Below are positions 35,632-44,653 of a stretch of DNA of 64,000 nt, piece by piece (position 1 is the stretch's first letter; every line of letters begins with the position of its first letter). The position numbers and the translations under genes were made by a program. Source of the DNA: Paraburkholderia sediminicola (GTDB lineage Bacteria; Pseudomonadota; Gammaproteobacteria; Burkholderiales; Burkholderiaceae); contig NZ_CADIKC010000018.1 of assembly GCF_902859805.1 (NCBI RefSeq), forward strand, positions 1 through 64,000, in the 5' to 3' direction. The notes under the pieces were generated by a model. That model was given only the letters and a program-made list of their open reading frames with translations. It did no database searches and had not been told where the DNA came from.

Positions 35632-35834
35632 GAGGCGCATCGTCTGCTTAAAGGCGAACTATCAATGGCCCCGATGTCGTACGGTCTTCCTCAATAATCA
35701 TCACCTGCCGCTCACGCATCCAGTTTCTCGTGTCGATCACGAGATAGCGAATTCCCCCATGCCTCGTCATCAAAATAAATATTGTCAACGCATCCGATGT
35801 CACCATTACGTGCTGCTTGATGGGCGGTTTCGAT

Positions 35835-35981
35835 TCAGTGGAGATGTCCCCCGAACAGTCCAAGCAGCCCGATAACAATCAGATAGATCGCAACGATGTA
35901 ATTCAACAGGCGAGGCACCACGAGAATCAGAATGCCGGCAATCAGCGATACCAGCGGGCCCGCGTTCGTGAGAATATGCAT
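35835..35981 (-). CDS. DUF3096-like small membrane protein
   Basis: 48 residues on the minus strand: MHILTNAGPLVSLIAGILIL then VVPRLLNYIVAIYLIVIGLL, two adjacent hydrophobic helices with the PRLLNYIVAIYL signature of DUF3096. A strong AAGGAGAGGGC site precedes the ATG at 35981. Such mini membrane proteins often sit among stress genes. No function is known. Confidence 0.8.
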   Translation of the reverse strand: MHILTNAGPLVSLIAGILILVVPRLLNYIVAIYLIVIGLLGLFGGHLH

Positions 35982-36042
35982 GCCCTCTCCTTCGGATTGA
36001 AGTCGATAATCAGACGCAAACCTGTCCCGCCTGTGTCGCTCG

Positions 36043-36630
36043 TTATATCGACTTAAGCCTCGTGACCTTCGTGCCTTCGAGCGTCACACCGGCCATCAAG
36101 CCACTGTTTGTTAGCACGAACGCTTCGACCGGCGCCGTCGCGGTGGTGGTATCAATGTTGCCGTTCGCGCCGACTTTCAGTATTGCCACTGACGCGTCAC
36201 CGCCAGCCGACCAGCCTTCGCTGTTACGGAATCGGTTGAGTGCGTCCTCGGTCATGAACAGGAAAATGATTGCTTTCGATTGTGCGCCGATCTGCAAGCC
36301 GAACGAACCGGTTGCGGTGCTGTAGTACCCAACCGTGCTGCCGCCGACGCGTAGCGAGCCCTCACCATACTGGCCGCCGACCCAGAAGCCAGCGGCGATG
36401 ACCGACGGGAACACGAGTACGCCACGTGCTTTGCCTACCAGTTCACGTGAACCGTTGGCAGCGGTGTAAAGGCGTGCAAGAGTCGAGTCGACACCCGCGT
36501 CGATGGTGTGACGCTTGTCGGTCTGATGACTACTGGCATCGGATGTTCCGGTCGTCGTGCAACCTGAGACTGCGAGGCCAATAGCCAGGATCGATCCCGG
36601 CGTACCCCATATGAATGTTCGTCGTAGCAT
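36043..36630 (-). CDS. SYLF-domain (YSC84-like) lipoprotein
   Basis: 195 residues from ATG 36630, preceded by GGGGGAA. A lipoprotein signal ends in VSGC (about residue 25). The mature protein contains the SYLF/YSC84 domain: KARGVLVFPSVIAAGFWVGG, GYYSTATGSFGLQIGAQSKA, FMTEDALNRFRNSEGW. Bacterial SYLF proteins are outer-membrane-associated or periplasmic lipid-binding proteins, often linked to stress. An alternative ATG (36642) adds four residues. A GTACG-N4-CGTAC palindrome lies 60 bases upstream of the chosen ATG. Confidence 0.85.
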   Translation of the reverse strand: MLRRTFIWGTPGSILAIGLAVSGCTTTGTSDASSHQTDKRHTIDAGVDSTLARLYTAANGSRELVGKARGVLVFPSVIAAGFWVGGQYGEGSLRVGGSTVGYYSTATGSFGLQIGAQSKAIIFLFMTEDALNRFRNSEGWSAGGDASVAILKVGANGNIDTTTATAPVEAFVLTNSGLMAGVTLEGTKVTRLKSI

Positions 36631-36690
36631 GATTTCCCCCATGTTGTTCCTGGATATATCTAACGCTACACGCAAGTGGACGGGAATGCG

Positions 36691-36704
36691 GTACGACAGC
36701 GTAC
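36691..36704 (-). promoter_or_regulatory. GTACG-N4-CGTAC palindrome upstream of SYLF gene
   Basis: Toward the gene it reads TTTGTACGCTGTCGTACCGC, almost identical to the site at 43521-43534. Edge-to-ATG distance is 60 bases. The 5-4-5 geometry equals that of an FNR-type box. Confidence 0.6.
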
Positions 36705-36838
36705 AAAATATGCAGCGAACAGTGCACAATGCGGCCATGCCAGCGTGCATGAAGGCGCAATACTCCTGGTGGGAAATTGATGTACCCAAAGATCTGTACG
36801 GGAGGTGCGTTTCCGCAAACGCTAAGAGGGTGGACGTG

Positions 36839-37558
36839 TCACATTGCCTTCAGATCAGGCAGTAGTCTTTCGCACTCTTTCCTGACAACTTCGTAGCATT
36901 CACATACGCGTTTTTCGAGCCCGGGTCGATCCAGTACCTCGATATGGCCATAGCTGTAACGGATCAGCCGGGCATCCTGCAGTTTCATCGCCGCTTCTGT
37001 CACGCCGGCGCGCCGGACGCCCAGCATGTTGGCAATCAGTTCCTGCGTCATCGTCAATTCGTTCGACGGTAGCCGGTCGATGCTAAGCAGCAACCAACGG
37101 CACAACTGCTGGTCAATTGAATGGTGTCGATTGCACACCGCGGTCTGCGCCATCTGTGTGATCAGTGACTGGGTGTAGCGCAGCAGCAGCCGCTGCACGA
37201 CCCCAGCGCGATGGAATTCGTCCTTCAGGATACGGGCATCCAGTCGGTAGGCTCGTCCTGCGCTTTGCACAACCGCCCGGTTCGGGGTAGTTTCGCCGCC
37301 CATGAAGAGCGCAATGCCGATCATCCCTTCGTTACCCACGATTGCAATTTCGGCGGATGCGCCATTCTGCATGACGTACAGCAACGAAACGATGGAGGTC
37401 GCCGGAAAATAGACGTGGTCGAGACGGTCGCCAGACTCATAGATGACCTGACCCAGTGGCATATCCACGGGCACCAGATGCGTAGCGAAACGTGCCCAGT
37501 CTGCTTCGGGCAACACCCCAAGCAGGTGATTGCCGTTTCGATGATCTTCCTTCAGCAT
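36839..37558 (-). CDS. Crp/Fnr-family transcriptional regulator (paralogue 2)
   Basis: 239 residues. N-terminal cyclic-nucleotide-binding-like barrel (about 15-130: GQVIYESGDRLDHVYFPATS, EIAIVGNEGMIGIALFMGGE) and a C-terminal winged HTH (about 175-225) with recognition region MTQELIANMLGVRRAGVTEA. The FNR-type N-terminal Cys cluster and the cAMP-contact arginine motif of CRP are absent, so the ligand is unknown. It diverges from the hybrid kinase at 37823, and the intervening 264 bases are homologous to the region between the second kinase and Crp/Fnr paralogue 4. GGAGATG precedes the ATG. Confidence 0.9.
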   Translation of the reverse strand: MLKEDHRNGNHLLGVLPEADWARFATHLVPVDMPLGQVIYESGDRLDHVYFPATSIVSLLYVMQNGASAEIAIVGNEGMIGIALFMGGETTPNRAVVQSAGRAYRLDARILKDEFHRAGVVQRLLLRYTQSLITQMAQTAVCNRHHSIDQQLCRWLLLSIDRLPSNELTMTQELIANMLGVRRAGVTEAAMKLQDARLIRYSYGHIEVLDRPGLEKRVCECYEVVRKECERLLPDLKAM

Positions 37559-37822
37559 TTGCTACATCTCCGCAGGCAGTCGGGAAACCGTACCGCTTAC
37601 GCCGCCAGGTTCCGGCGCACGATACATCGATACGGACATTTGTAGCAGCTCGCATGGTAAATCGAGCAGGTAGCCATGAGTTTCTTTCACCTTTGGCCGG
37701 TTTCTGCTTCATCAGTTGGCGAAGCGGGTCTACCGAAGCAGGATCCCGCCGAACCTAAATTTAGATCATTCGCGGCAGATTGAGCGCTACACTGACATTC
37801 CAGCAGTCTCCAGCGGCGCGCC
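37559..37822. promoter_or_regulatory. Divergent promoter region of Crp/Fnr-hybrid-kinase module 1
   Basis: The 40 bases before the kinase ATG (37783-37822: GCGCTACACTG, then TCCAGCAGTCTCCAGCG) and the Crp/Fnr-proximal part (GGAAACCG, ACATCGAT, CGCAT, TCGAG blocks) are conserved in the corresponding region 57090-57354. Only a half-site CCGTACCG (37588-37595) of the GTACG type is present. TACACT within the conserved block could be the kinase -10. Confidence 0.5.
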
Positions 37823-40800
37823 ATGAATGATTCCAATAACAGTTGCACGACACCCCGGCCAGCCACCATCACTCCGCGAATAGTCGCGATCGGCGCGTCA
37901 GCCGGCGCCCTTCATGCGCTGAGCGAGTTTTTCAAGGCGGCCTCCGCGATCCCCAACGACGTTGCCTTTGTAATTGTCGTCCATCTGGCTCCCGGCTCCG
38001 AGAGCCATCTTCCGGAGTTGCTGGCGAGAAACACACCTTTGACGGTGTCGGTCATCGAGGACGGTGCAATACTGCGCGCGGGGCACGTCTATGTTATTCC
38101 ACCGAAAGTATCAGTTGCTCTCACGCAGGACACGTTCAGACTACGGGCTGCTGTTGAGCGTCCATCAATTCCCATGCCGATCGACGAGTTCTTCACTTCG
38201 CTTGCCGCCCATCAACGCGAGCGCGCCATCGGGATTGTGCTCACGGGGGCGAATGCGGATGGCTCGGCGGGTCTGAGAGCCATCAAGGCCGAGGGCGGTA
38301 TGGTGATGGCGCAGACGCCTGAAACGGCCCAGCACAGCACAATGCCCGGCCACGCAATCGCAACGGGATTGGTCGACTATGTGTTGCCAGTCGAAAACAT
38401 GCCGGCAGCACTGTTCGATTACATCGTGCGCTCCAGTGTCGGGACGTCTCCGGCTTCCGCGAATTCCGCGCATCCGGTGGATCTTGAACCGGTGCTTCGA
38501 GCGCTTTCTGCTGCCGGGTCCGATTTCAGGGGTTACAAGCGGGGGACGCTGGAGCGTCGCATTACTCGCCGCATGACTGTCAACCGGATTGACAGCCTCG
38601 ATGCGTATTGCGAGATCCTGAGAACCACGGCCGGGGAAGCGCAGGCCCTGAGCCTCGATATGATGATCGGTGTGACCGAGTTCTTTCGCGATCCCGATGC
38701 ATGGAACGCACTGTCCGAGCGGGTCCTGATCAGCCTTCTCGAAGAGCCGGACGGCGAGCAGCCCATTCGTGTGTGGGTGCCGGGATGTGCGACAGGAGAA
38801 GAGGCCTATTCGATGGCCATGTTACTGACCGAAGAGCTTGAGAAGCGCCGGGTGACGCGACCGTTCATGATCCTCGCCTCTGACGTGAATCGCGTGGCGC
38901 TGGGACGCGCACGACAGGGCGTCTATCCACCGGGTGTCGCGTTACCCATCGGCGAAGACCGGCTCGAGCGTTTTTTTCTTGTGCACGCCGATGGATATCA
39001 GGTCCGGCAGGAGCTTCGCGAAAAGGTCCTGTTCACCCCTCAGAATCTGATTGCCGATCCTCCGTTCTCCCGCGTAGACCTGATCAGTTGCCGGAACCTG
39101 CTCATCTACCTCGAGCCGGAAGCACAGCAACGGGTGTTTGAGCTATTCCACTTCGCGCTCAATCCGAAGCGTTATCTGTTTCTGGGACGATCGGAAAGTA
39201 CCGATCCCGATTCCACCCAGTTTCAGGAAGTGTCCAGGGCCTGGCGTATCTATCAGCGCAGTCCGGTAGTCGCGCCGACCGTCTCCGGCTACCGGTTTTC
39301 CACAAAAACCGTACGCCACGAGGAATTTCCGCCCGCGAGTCGCGTCGGCATTCGCAGTAAGGGTTACGCGGAACTGGTCAACGCCACCCTGCTGGAAGAA
39401 CACAATGCCGCGTCCGTGCTGATCAACGCTGCTCACCAGGTGCTCTATGTAAGCGGTTCGACCGACGAGTACCTGAGGCAACCTGCGGGCGAACCGACGG
39501 GCAACATTCTCGACATGGCGCGCGAGGGTCTGCGTCTCAAGCTACGGATTGTCTTGCGGCGTGCGATTCAGGATCAGGCTGCTTCATCGGTTAGCGAGGT
39601 CGTCTCGGACGGCGGCGCACCGGCGGTAAAAATCACGGTGACCCGACCGTTCGACACCGCGCATGCGGGCAAGGCTTTGCTCGTCATCTTCGCCCGGTTG
39701 CCAACTGCCAACCGGGCCGCCTTGCTTGCGCCCTCCGGTGCGGATTCTGACCTCTGGCACCTGGAGAGCGAACTTCGCACGACCCAGGTGGAACTTGGCA
39801 GCACGATCGAGGAACTGGAAGAGAGCAATAGCGAATTACGGGTATCCAACGAAGAAATTCTCTCGATGAACGAGGAGCTGCGCTCAGCAAACGAAGAGCT
39901 CGAGACGTCGAAAGAAGAACTGCAGGCAGTCAATGAACAGTTGAATGCCGTCAATTCTCAGCTTGAGCAGAAGGTCCATCAGATGGAGGTCCTGAATGAG
40001 GACGTCACGAACCTGCTTGCCAGCACGGACATCGCGACGCTGCTTCTCGACCAGAATCGCGTGATCAAACGCTTCACGCCCAGCGCGGGGCGGATTTTTG
40101 GACTGGCGCCGCCTGACATTGGACGCGTATTCGCAGACGTCCTCGGTAATCCGCTTGGCATCGCCTTGCAGGAAGATGTCGACCGGGTGCTTCTTGGTTT
40201 GGATGAGACGGCTGAGAAGGAAATCGAAACCGCGACCGCACAATGGTATGTTCGCCGCGTCACACCGTACATTGCAATTCGCGGAGCCGCGCCCGCCGGC
40301 GCCGTGGTGACCTGGACCGAGATCACCCATGTCAAGCTGTCCGACGAACGCGCACGACGTCTCGCTGCCGTGGTTCAGGACTCGAACGACGCCGTAACGG
40401 TATTCGACCTCAAAGGCCACTTTATCGCATGGAACAGGGCTGCATACGCGATGTATGGCTATAGCGAGACCGAGGCGCTGCGTATGACCGTTTCCGACAT
40501 GTTGCCACGCGGCGCCAGGCACGATCATCTCGACTTCATCCGCCACGCTGCCAACAACGAGGCGCTGCATTCCTATGAGACCCAGAGGGTAACGAAAGAC
40601 GGACGGACGCTCGACATATGGATAACGTTATCGGTTCTGTCGGACGATCTGGGCAGAGGTGCCGCTGTTGCGACAACGGAGCGCGATCTCACCAACCGGA
40701 GTGCCAGCAATGCCCAGCTTCGCGAGCGCGCCGAGCGTCTTGCACTGGCCGACCGGCGAAAGAACGAATTTCTGGCAATGCTCGGACATGAACTGCGTAA

Positions 40801-41863
40801 TCCGCTCGCTGCCCTGTGTTCAGCTAGCGATCTGCTTGCCGACGAAACGGTTGCCGCGCCGCAGAAGGCCTGGGCCACCGGTGTCATACAGAGACAGGGG
40901 CGCGTGATGACGCAACTGGTCAACGACATGCTTGATCTCACGCGCATCACAAATGGCAGCATCGAGTTGCATTGTCAGACTGTCACGCTGAATACAGTCG
41001 TTCGCGGCGCAGTCGAAGTGTGCCAGCCCATGATCGACGAACGCGATCACCGCCTGTCGGTCTCGCTACCCGACGAACCCCTGGAGTTGTATGTCGACCC
41101 TGTGCGCCTATCGCAGGTTCTGGAAAATATTATTATCAACGCGGCCAGATACACCGCTCCCGGTGGGGAAATCAGTCTGACAGCGGAAAGAACCGGGCAC
41201 CGGTTGTCAATCCGTATCAGGGACAACGGAAGAGGGATCCCGTCTTCAATGCTCGGTAGTATTTTTGACATGTTCGTCAGAGGGTCCGGGGCTGACGGAC
41301 GGGTCCATGGCGGGCTGGGAGTCGGCCTGTCCGTGGTTCGCCGGCTGGTCGAGTTGCACGGTGGCACAGTCAGGGTTAGCAGTGATGGCGAAACCGGTAG
41401 CGAGTTCATCGTCGACCTGCCTCTGGACGTGTCGCGTCCCTACGTGGAACCGGTCGACGCTGTGCGGGTATCGACCGGGACATTGTCCAAACGCATACTG
41501 ATCATTGACGACAACACGGATGCGCGCGAGGCACTCGCTCTGCTTCTGACCTGCGAAGGTCATGTGGTAGCGACACGTGCCGATGGCATCCAGGGACTCG
41601 GTGTCGCCGCGACATTCAGACCAGACATCGTCCTTCTGGACATCGGGTTGCCTGGAGCGGACGGGTATGAAGTAGCACGGAAGTTACGGGAGTCTGAAGC
41701 GTTGCGAGACACCATACTGATAGCCGTCACGGGCTACGGGCAACCAGGGGATCTACTCCAGTCAGCCGAGGCGGGATTCGACCATCACTTGACCAAGCCG
41801 GTGGACCTTCAGGTGTTAATGCGGTTGCTTGCCGAGGGAGGGATCTCGGCAGCAAACCAGTGA
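37823..41863 (+). CDS. CheB-CheR-PAS-PAS-histidine kinase-receiver hybrid (module 1)
   Basis: 1346 residues. Domains in order: CheB methylesterase (about 18-200; GASAG with Ser26, VVHLAPG, GANADGSAG); CheR methyltransferase (about 218-480; VWVPGCATGEEAYS SAM motif, PPFSRVDLISCRN); a heptad-rich coiled coil (about 645-722, repeating SNEEI/MNEELRSANEELE); PAS 1 (about 722-835), PAS 2 (about 845-960); HisKA with LGHELRNPLAAL (His989); HATPase with NIIINAARYTAPGG; and a C-terminal receiver (about 1222-1340; IIDDNTDAREAL, VLLDIGLPGADG). It links methylation-type adaptation chemistry with phosphorelay signalling. No TM helix is present. It diverges from Crp/Fnr paralogue 2. Confidence 0.93.
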   Translation: MNDSNNSCTTPRPATITPRIVAIGASAGALHALSEFFKAASAIPNDVAFVIVVHLAPGSESHLPELLARNTPLTVSVIEDGAILRAGHVYVIPPKVSVALTQDTFRLRAAVERPSIPMPIDEFFTSLAAHQRERAIGIVLTGANADGSAGLRAIKAEGGMVMAQTPETAQHSTMPGHAIATGLVDYVLPVENMPAALFDYIVRSSVGTSPASANSAHPVDLEPVLRALSAAGSDFRGYKRGTLERRITRRMTVNRIDSLDAYCEILRTTAGEAQALSLDMMIGVTEFFRDPDAWNALSERVLISLLEEPDGEQPIRVWVPGCATGEEAYSMAMLLTEELEKRRVTRPFMILASDVNRVALGRARQGVYPPGVALPIGEDRLERFFLVHADGYQVRQELREKVLFTPQNLIADPPFSRVDLISCRNLLIYLEPEAQQRVFELFHFALNPKRYLFLGRSESTDPDSTQFQEVSRAWRIYQRSPVVAPTVSGYRFSTKTVRHEEFPPASRVGIRSKGYAELVNATLLEEHNAASVLINAAHQVLYVSGSTDEYLRQPAGEPTGNILDMAREGLRLKLRIVLRRAIQDQAASSVSEVVSDGGAPAVKITVTRPFDTAHAGKALLVIFARLPTANRAALLAPSGADSDLWHLESELRTTQVELGSTIEELEESNSELRVSNEEILSMNEELRSANEELETSKEELQAVNEQLNAVNSQLEQKVHQMEVLNEDVTNLLASTDIATLLLDQNRVIKRFTPSAGRIFGLAPPDIGRVFADVLGNPLGIALQEDVDRVLLGLDETAEKEIETATAQWYVRRVTPYIAIRGAAPAGAVVTWTEITHVKLSDERARRLAAVVQDSNDAVTVFDLKGHFIAWNRAAYAMYGYSETEALRMTVSDMLPRGARHDHLDFIRHAANNEALHSYETQRVTKDGRTLDIWITLSVLSDDLGRGAAVATTERDLTNRSASNAQLRERAERLALADRRKNEFLAMLGHELRNPLAALCSASDLLADETVAAPQKAWATGVIQRQGRVMTQLVNDMLDLTRITNGSIELHCQTVTLNTVVRGAVEVCQPMIDERDHRLSVSLPDEPLELYVDPVRLSQVLENIIINAARYTAPGGEISLTAERTGHRLSIRIRDNGRGIPSSMLGSIFDMFVRGSGADGRVHGGLGVGLSVVRRLVELHGGTVRVSSDGETGSEFIVDLPLDVSRPYVEPVDAVRVSTGTLSKRILIIDDNTDAREALALLLTCEGHVVATRADGIQGLGVAATFRPDIVLLDIGLPGADGYEVARKLRESEALRDTILIAVTGYGQPGDLLQSAEAGFDHHLTKPVDLQVLMRLLAEGGISAANQ

Positions 41864-42379
41864 AGTCGCTAACCAGATTACACGGATGCCAGCGGGCGAC
41901 CTCGCTTCGACCGTTCGGTACGGTCGCTTGCGACCGGAAGATCGATGTGTCATCAGCGAACGTCTCGTGCCGGCTCAACAGCGGACGCTCGCCGATCTTC
42001 CGCGAGTGGCACGAGTGGGTCGAACTGAGCCCGACGACGACCGGCTCTCGTCGACCCACAACTGCCGTTCTGAGTTTTCACACCGCCACGACCGCTTCCG
42101 GAGTGCAGCGGACGCTCGCCTCGCTGGTTTGCTCGGTGAGTTATCCGCCATTGAGGCGGCCTGGGTTCTTCGTCAGCAATGTGGCGGATTGCTGACTGCT
42201 GCGGCATCGAGCAGCCCGACCGGTGCTTGATGCATTGACAAACTCGTCGACTCGGAGCCCCCGTTTCAATGACTTCGTAATGCGGCGCAAAGCGGCACCA
42301 CAGCTGCAATTCTTTTCTTTGCTCCCCATCCAGCTCCTTCATGAAACTGAATTTGCACTGAGGCGCACTCACGCCATTT
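41864..42379. other. Intergenic region between hybrid kinase 1 and Crp/Fnr paralogue 3
   Basis: No supported gene. It holds a GACCGT-loop-ACGGTC hairpin (about 41909-41925) that could help terminate the kinase transcript and the second copy of the dispersed element (42033-42120). Confidence 0.45.
42033..42120 (+). repeat. Degenerate dispersed element, copy 2
   Basis: Related in blocks to 30822-30895 (GACGACCGGCTC, TCGACCCACAACTGCC, CGGACGCTC). The copies are in the same orientation. Confidence 0.4.
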
Positions 42380-43099
42380 CTATAGTGCTTTCAAAGCGGG
42401 TAACAGCCGGTCGAACTCGCGCTTCACTACGCCGTAGCATTCGCACACTCGTGTTTCAAGTCCCGGTCTGTCCAGTACCTCGATGTGCCCGTGGCTGTAG
42501 CGAATCAGACCTGCATCCTGCAATTTCAACGCGGCCTCAGTGACACCGGATCGGCGCACGCCCAGCATATTGGCGATCAGTTCCTGCGTCATCTTCAGTT
42601 CGTTCGAAGAGAGACGGTCGATACTTAGCAACAGCCACCTGCACAACTGCTGGTCGATTGAATGATGTCGGTTACACACAGCAGTCTGCGCCATCTGGGT
42701 GATCAGCGCCTGCGTATAGCGGAGCAAAAGGCGCTGAACAGGACCGGCACGATGAAATTCTGCTTTCAGGATTTGAGCGTCCAGCCGGTACGCGTTGCCC
42801 GCGCTTTGTACGACCGCCCGGCTGGGCGTGGTCTCGCCCCCCATGAAAAGCGCGATGCCGATGAGCCCTTCGTTGCCGACGATCGCGATTTCGGCGGACG
42901 CACCGTCCTCCATCACATACAGCAGCGACACGATGCAGGTGGTCGGGAAATAGACGTAGTTGAGGCGATCGCCGGATTCGTAGACGACTTTGCCGAGCGG
43001 CATATCCACGGCCTCCAGATGTGGAAACACACGCCCCCACTCCAGGTCTGGCAACACCGCCAGCAGATGGTTTTCGTGTTGACGATGATCTTGAGACAT
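42380..43099 (-). CDS. Crp/Fnr-family transcriptional regulator (paralogue 3)
   Basis: 239 residues from ATG 43099 (GGAGAG upstream), the same length as paralogues 2 and 4. Barrel segment GKVVYESGDRLNYVYFPTTC, effector-loop EIAIVGNEGLIGIALFMGGE and HTH MTQELIANMLGVRRSGVTEA. The HTH is identical to that of the frameshifted paralogue 1, whereas paralogues 2 and 4 share RRAGVTEA. Unlike 2 and 4 it has no divergent hybrid kinase. The frame is open to 43192 but the added part has no family resemblance. Confidence 0.9.
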   Translation of the reverse strand: MSQDHRQHENHLLAVLPDLEWGRVFPHLEAVDMPLGKVVYESGDRLNYVYFPTTCIVSLLYVMEDGASAEIAIVGNEGLIGIALFMGGETTPSRAVVQSAGNAYRLDAQILKAEFHRAGPVQRLLLRYTQALITQMAQTAVCNRHHSIDQQLCRWLLLSIDRLSSNELKMTQELIANMLGVRRSGVTEAALKLQDAGLIRYSHGHIEVLDRPGLETRVCECYGVVKREFDRLLPALKAL

Positions 43100-43520
43100 T
43101 GCGCACTCTCCGCAGTTCGCCCGGAACCACGCCACTTTCGCCGACGATTCCCTGACCGGTAAGTATGGATAGGAGGAAAAATGCTCCGACACCTTTGCGG
43201 ACCCTGCCGCAGCGCGTCACCATGCGGCAATCGTCGCGCCAATCAACATCTGGCCGTTACACAGCAGATTATAAGTCACGCCGAAATTACGGCGCCGATC
43301 CGCGCCCTGGCATGACTATGCGTTGCGGCACACCTGTCCACGCGCATTGCACGAACGCCGACAATCAAATTGGCAAGAACGACCAAGTTGCGCAAAACAC
43401 CGTGACGTTAAATCTAGTCTGATGATTGCGACAAGCGTCGGAGAACTGGAGGCTGCCTGCTATCAAAAAAAGTCCGTGGAGATCAGGGCGGATTGTGCGT
43501 TTGAACATAGACAGGTCTTT
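43100..43520. other. Intergenic region upstream of Crp/Fnr paralogue 3
   Basis: No supported gene. Presumably contains the leftward promoter of the Crp/Fnr gene. No clear palindrome of the GTACG type is seen next to that gene. Confidence 0.4.
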
Positions 43521-43534
43521 GTACGTTGTCGTAC
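43521..43534 (+). promoter_or_regulatory. GTACG-N4-CGTAC palindrome upstream of the SYLF-like mini-ORF
   Basis: TTTGTACGTTGTCGTACCGC in the plus direction, one base different from the SYLF site. It lies 59 bases before ATG 43594, the same spacing as at SYLF (60). Confidence 0.6.
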
Positions 43535-43593
43535 CGCTTTCTCTCTCAGTGAGCGTATCGTGTCTCATATCGCCGACCAGCGGGGAGAAAGTC

Positions 43594-43632
43594 ATGCTTA
43601 GACGAGTTTTTTACGGCAAGCACGGGTATTGA
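43594..43632 (+). other. 12-codon mini-ORF resembling the SYLF gene start
   Basis: GGGGAGAAAGTC precedes an ATG encoding MLRRVFYGKHGY and a TGA. The SYLF lipoprotein starts MLRRTFIWGTPG after GGGGGAAATC. With the matching palindrome 59-60 bases upstream, this is either a truncated copy of the SYLF promoter and N terminus or a short leader peptide. The evidence does not decide. Confidence 0.4.
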
Positions 43633-43761
43633 CCGGATGTCGGCGCCGACAGACGAGTCGTAGCGGATTAATAGCAATGCTGATGGTTTTCGATGAACCG
43701 CAAGCTTTACCGGCAGCGACGATGGCCAGTGTGGCTGTCGTTTAATCAAACGGGCGACGCT

Positions 43762-43980
43762 ATGGCAGACAGAATCATCTCAAGCAAGACACACGACGCT
43801 TACATGACCGTCAGAAACCATATTGCCGATGGTTGGATAGCGAGCGTGTGTGTCGTTCCGAAAGGCGCAGCAAAGAACAATGACCTCATCGTCAAACTCG
43901 ACACTTTCTTTGAATGTGAAGATGTCGCATGGAAATCGGCTGAGACGCTTGCACGTGCCGAGCTCAACAATCTGAAATAG
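43762..43980 (+). CDS. Small hypothetical protein
   Basis: 72 residues from ATG 43762. The sequence (SSKTHDAYMTVRNHIADGWI, then VPKGAAKNNDLIVKLDTFFE) is soluble, with no TM and no known motif. A longer frame from 43693 exists, but the added N terminus is basic and unlike a conserved domain. It precedes the DUF1269 gene by 79 bases on the same strand and may be co-transcribed with the stress genes downstream. Confidence 0.5.
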   Translation: MADRIISSKTHDAYMTVRNHIADGWIASVCVVPKGAAKNNDLIVKLDTFFECEDVAWKSAETLARAELNNLK

Positions 43981-44059
43981 CGCGGGGCCGCACGTCCAAA
44001 TCTTACCGTGAGCGGTCGCAATAGTTCGCCTACTTCCTATCGTTTCAAGGATCAATCGC

Positions 44060-44611
44060 ATGACTCCCTATGACGTCGTAATCGCGGTCTTCGATGACCA
44101 CCACAAAGCCGATGCTGCCGTGCGCAAGCTGATAGACGGCGGCTTCGATATGAAAAATTTCAGTGTGGTCGGCAAGGGCTATCACACCGAGGAAAAGATC
44201 GTCGGTCTCTACACGATCGGGGACCGTATGAAGATGTGGGGCAAGTTCGGCGCGTTCTGGGGCGGCCTGTGGGGTCTGCTGATGGGCGGCGTGTTTCTGA
44301 CGATTCCGGTGCTCGGCCCGATCGTGGTGCTGGGCCATCTCGCTGTTGTTATCGTGTCGGCGGTCGAAGGGGCTGTTGTTGTCGGCACCCTCAGTGCTTT
44401 AGGCGCAACACTCGTCAATGCGGGACTGCCGAAGGAAAGCGTGGTCCACTACGAGGCCGCCATCAAAGCCGAAGGATTCATCGTGATGGCCCACGGTACG
44501 CCGGATGACATGGCGCGCGCAAAAGCCGTTCTCGTGACCCATCAACCGGCCCGTCTCGATTCGCACGAAGGCGTCACGCCCACCGAGCCTGCCACACCCG
44601 AAACTGCCTGA
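44060..44611 (+). CDS. DUF1269/GsiB-like general stress membrane protein
   Basis: 183 residues. An N-terminal ferredoxin-like part (YDVVIAVFDDHHKADAAVRK, FSVVGKGYHTEEK) is followed by a Gly-rich hydrophobic central segment (about 63-115: FWGGLWGLLMGGVFLTIPVL and LAVVIVSAVEGAVVV) and a second alpha/beta half. This is the DUF1269 / YflT-like layout of stress-inducible membrane-associated proteins. AAGGAT precedes the ATG at 44060. It is followed by the Nramp-like gene after 42 bases. Confidence 0.8.
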   Translation: MTPYDVVIAVFDDHHKADAAVRKLIDGGFDMKNFSVVGKGYHTEEKIVGLYTIGDRMKMWGKFGAFWGGLWGLLMGGVFLTIPVLGPIVVLGHLAVVIVSAVEGAVVVGTLSALGATLVNAGLPKESVVHYEAAIKAEGFIVMAHGTPDDMARAKAVLVTHQPARLDSHEGVTPTEPATPETA

Positions 44612-44653
44612 GGGGCCGGTACGGCCTCGCCAGCCATCAGGAGCACCCCTTTC

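Noticed and set aside
35648..35878. 76-codon minus-strand frame and the 79-codon plus-strand frame at 35817-36056
   Set aside because: No ribosome site or family; they overlap the well-supported DUF3096 gene (35835-35981).
41909..41925. CGGTACGG-containing hairpin after hybrid kinase 1 as a fifth operator
   Set aside because: Arms are GACCGT/ACGGTC with a 5-base loop, not the GTACG-N4-CGTAC layout, and no start codon follows.
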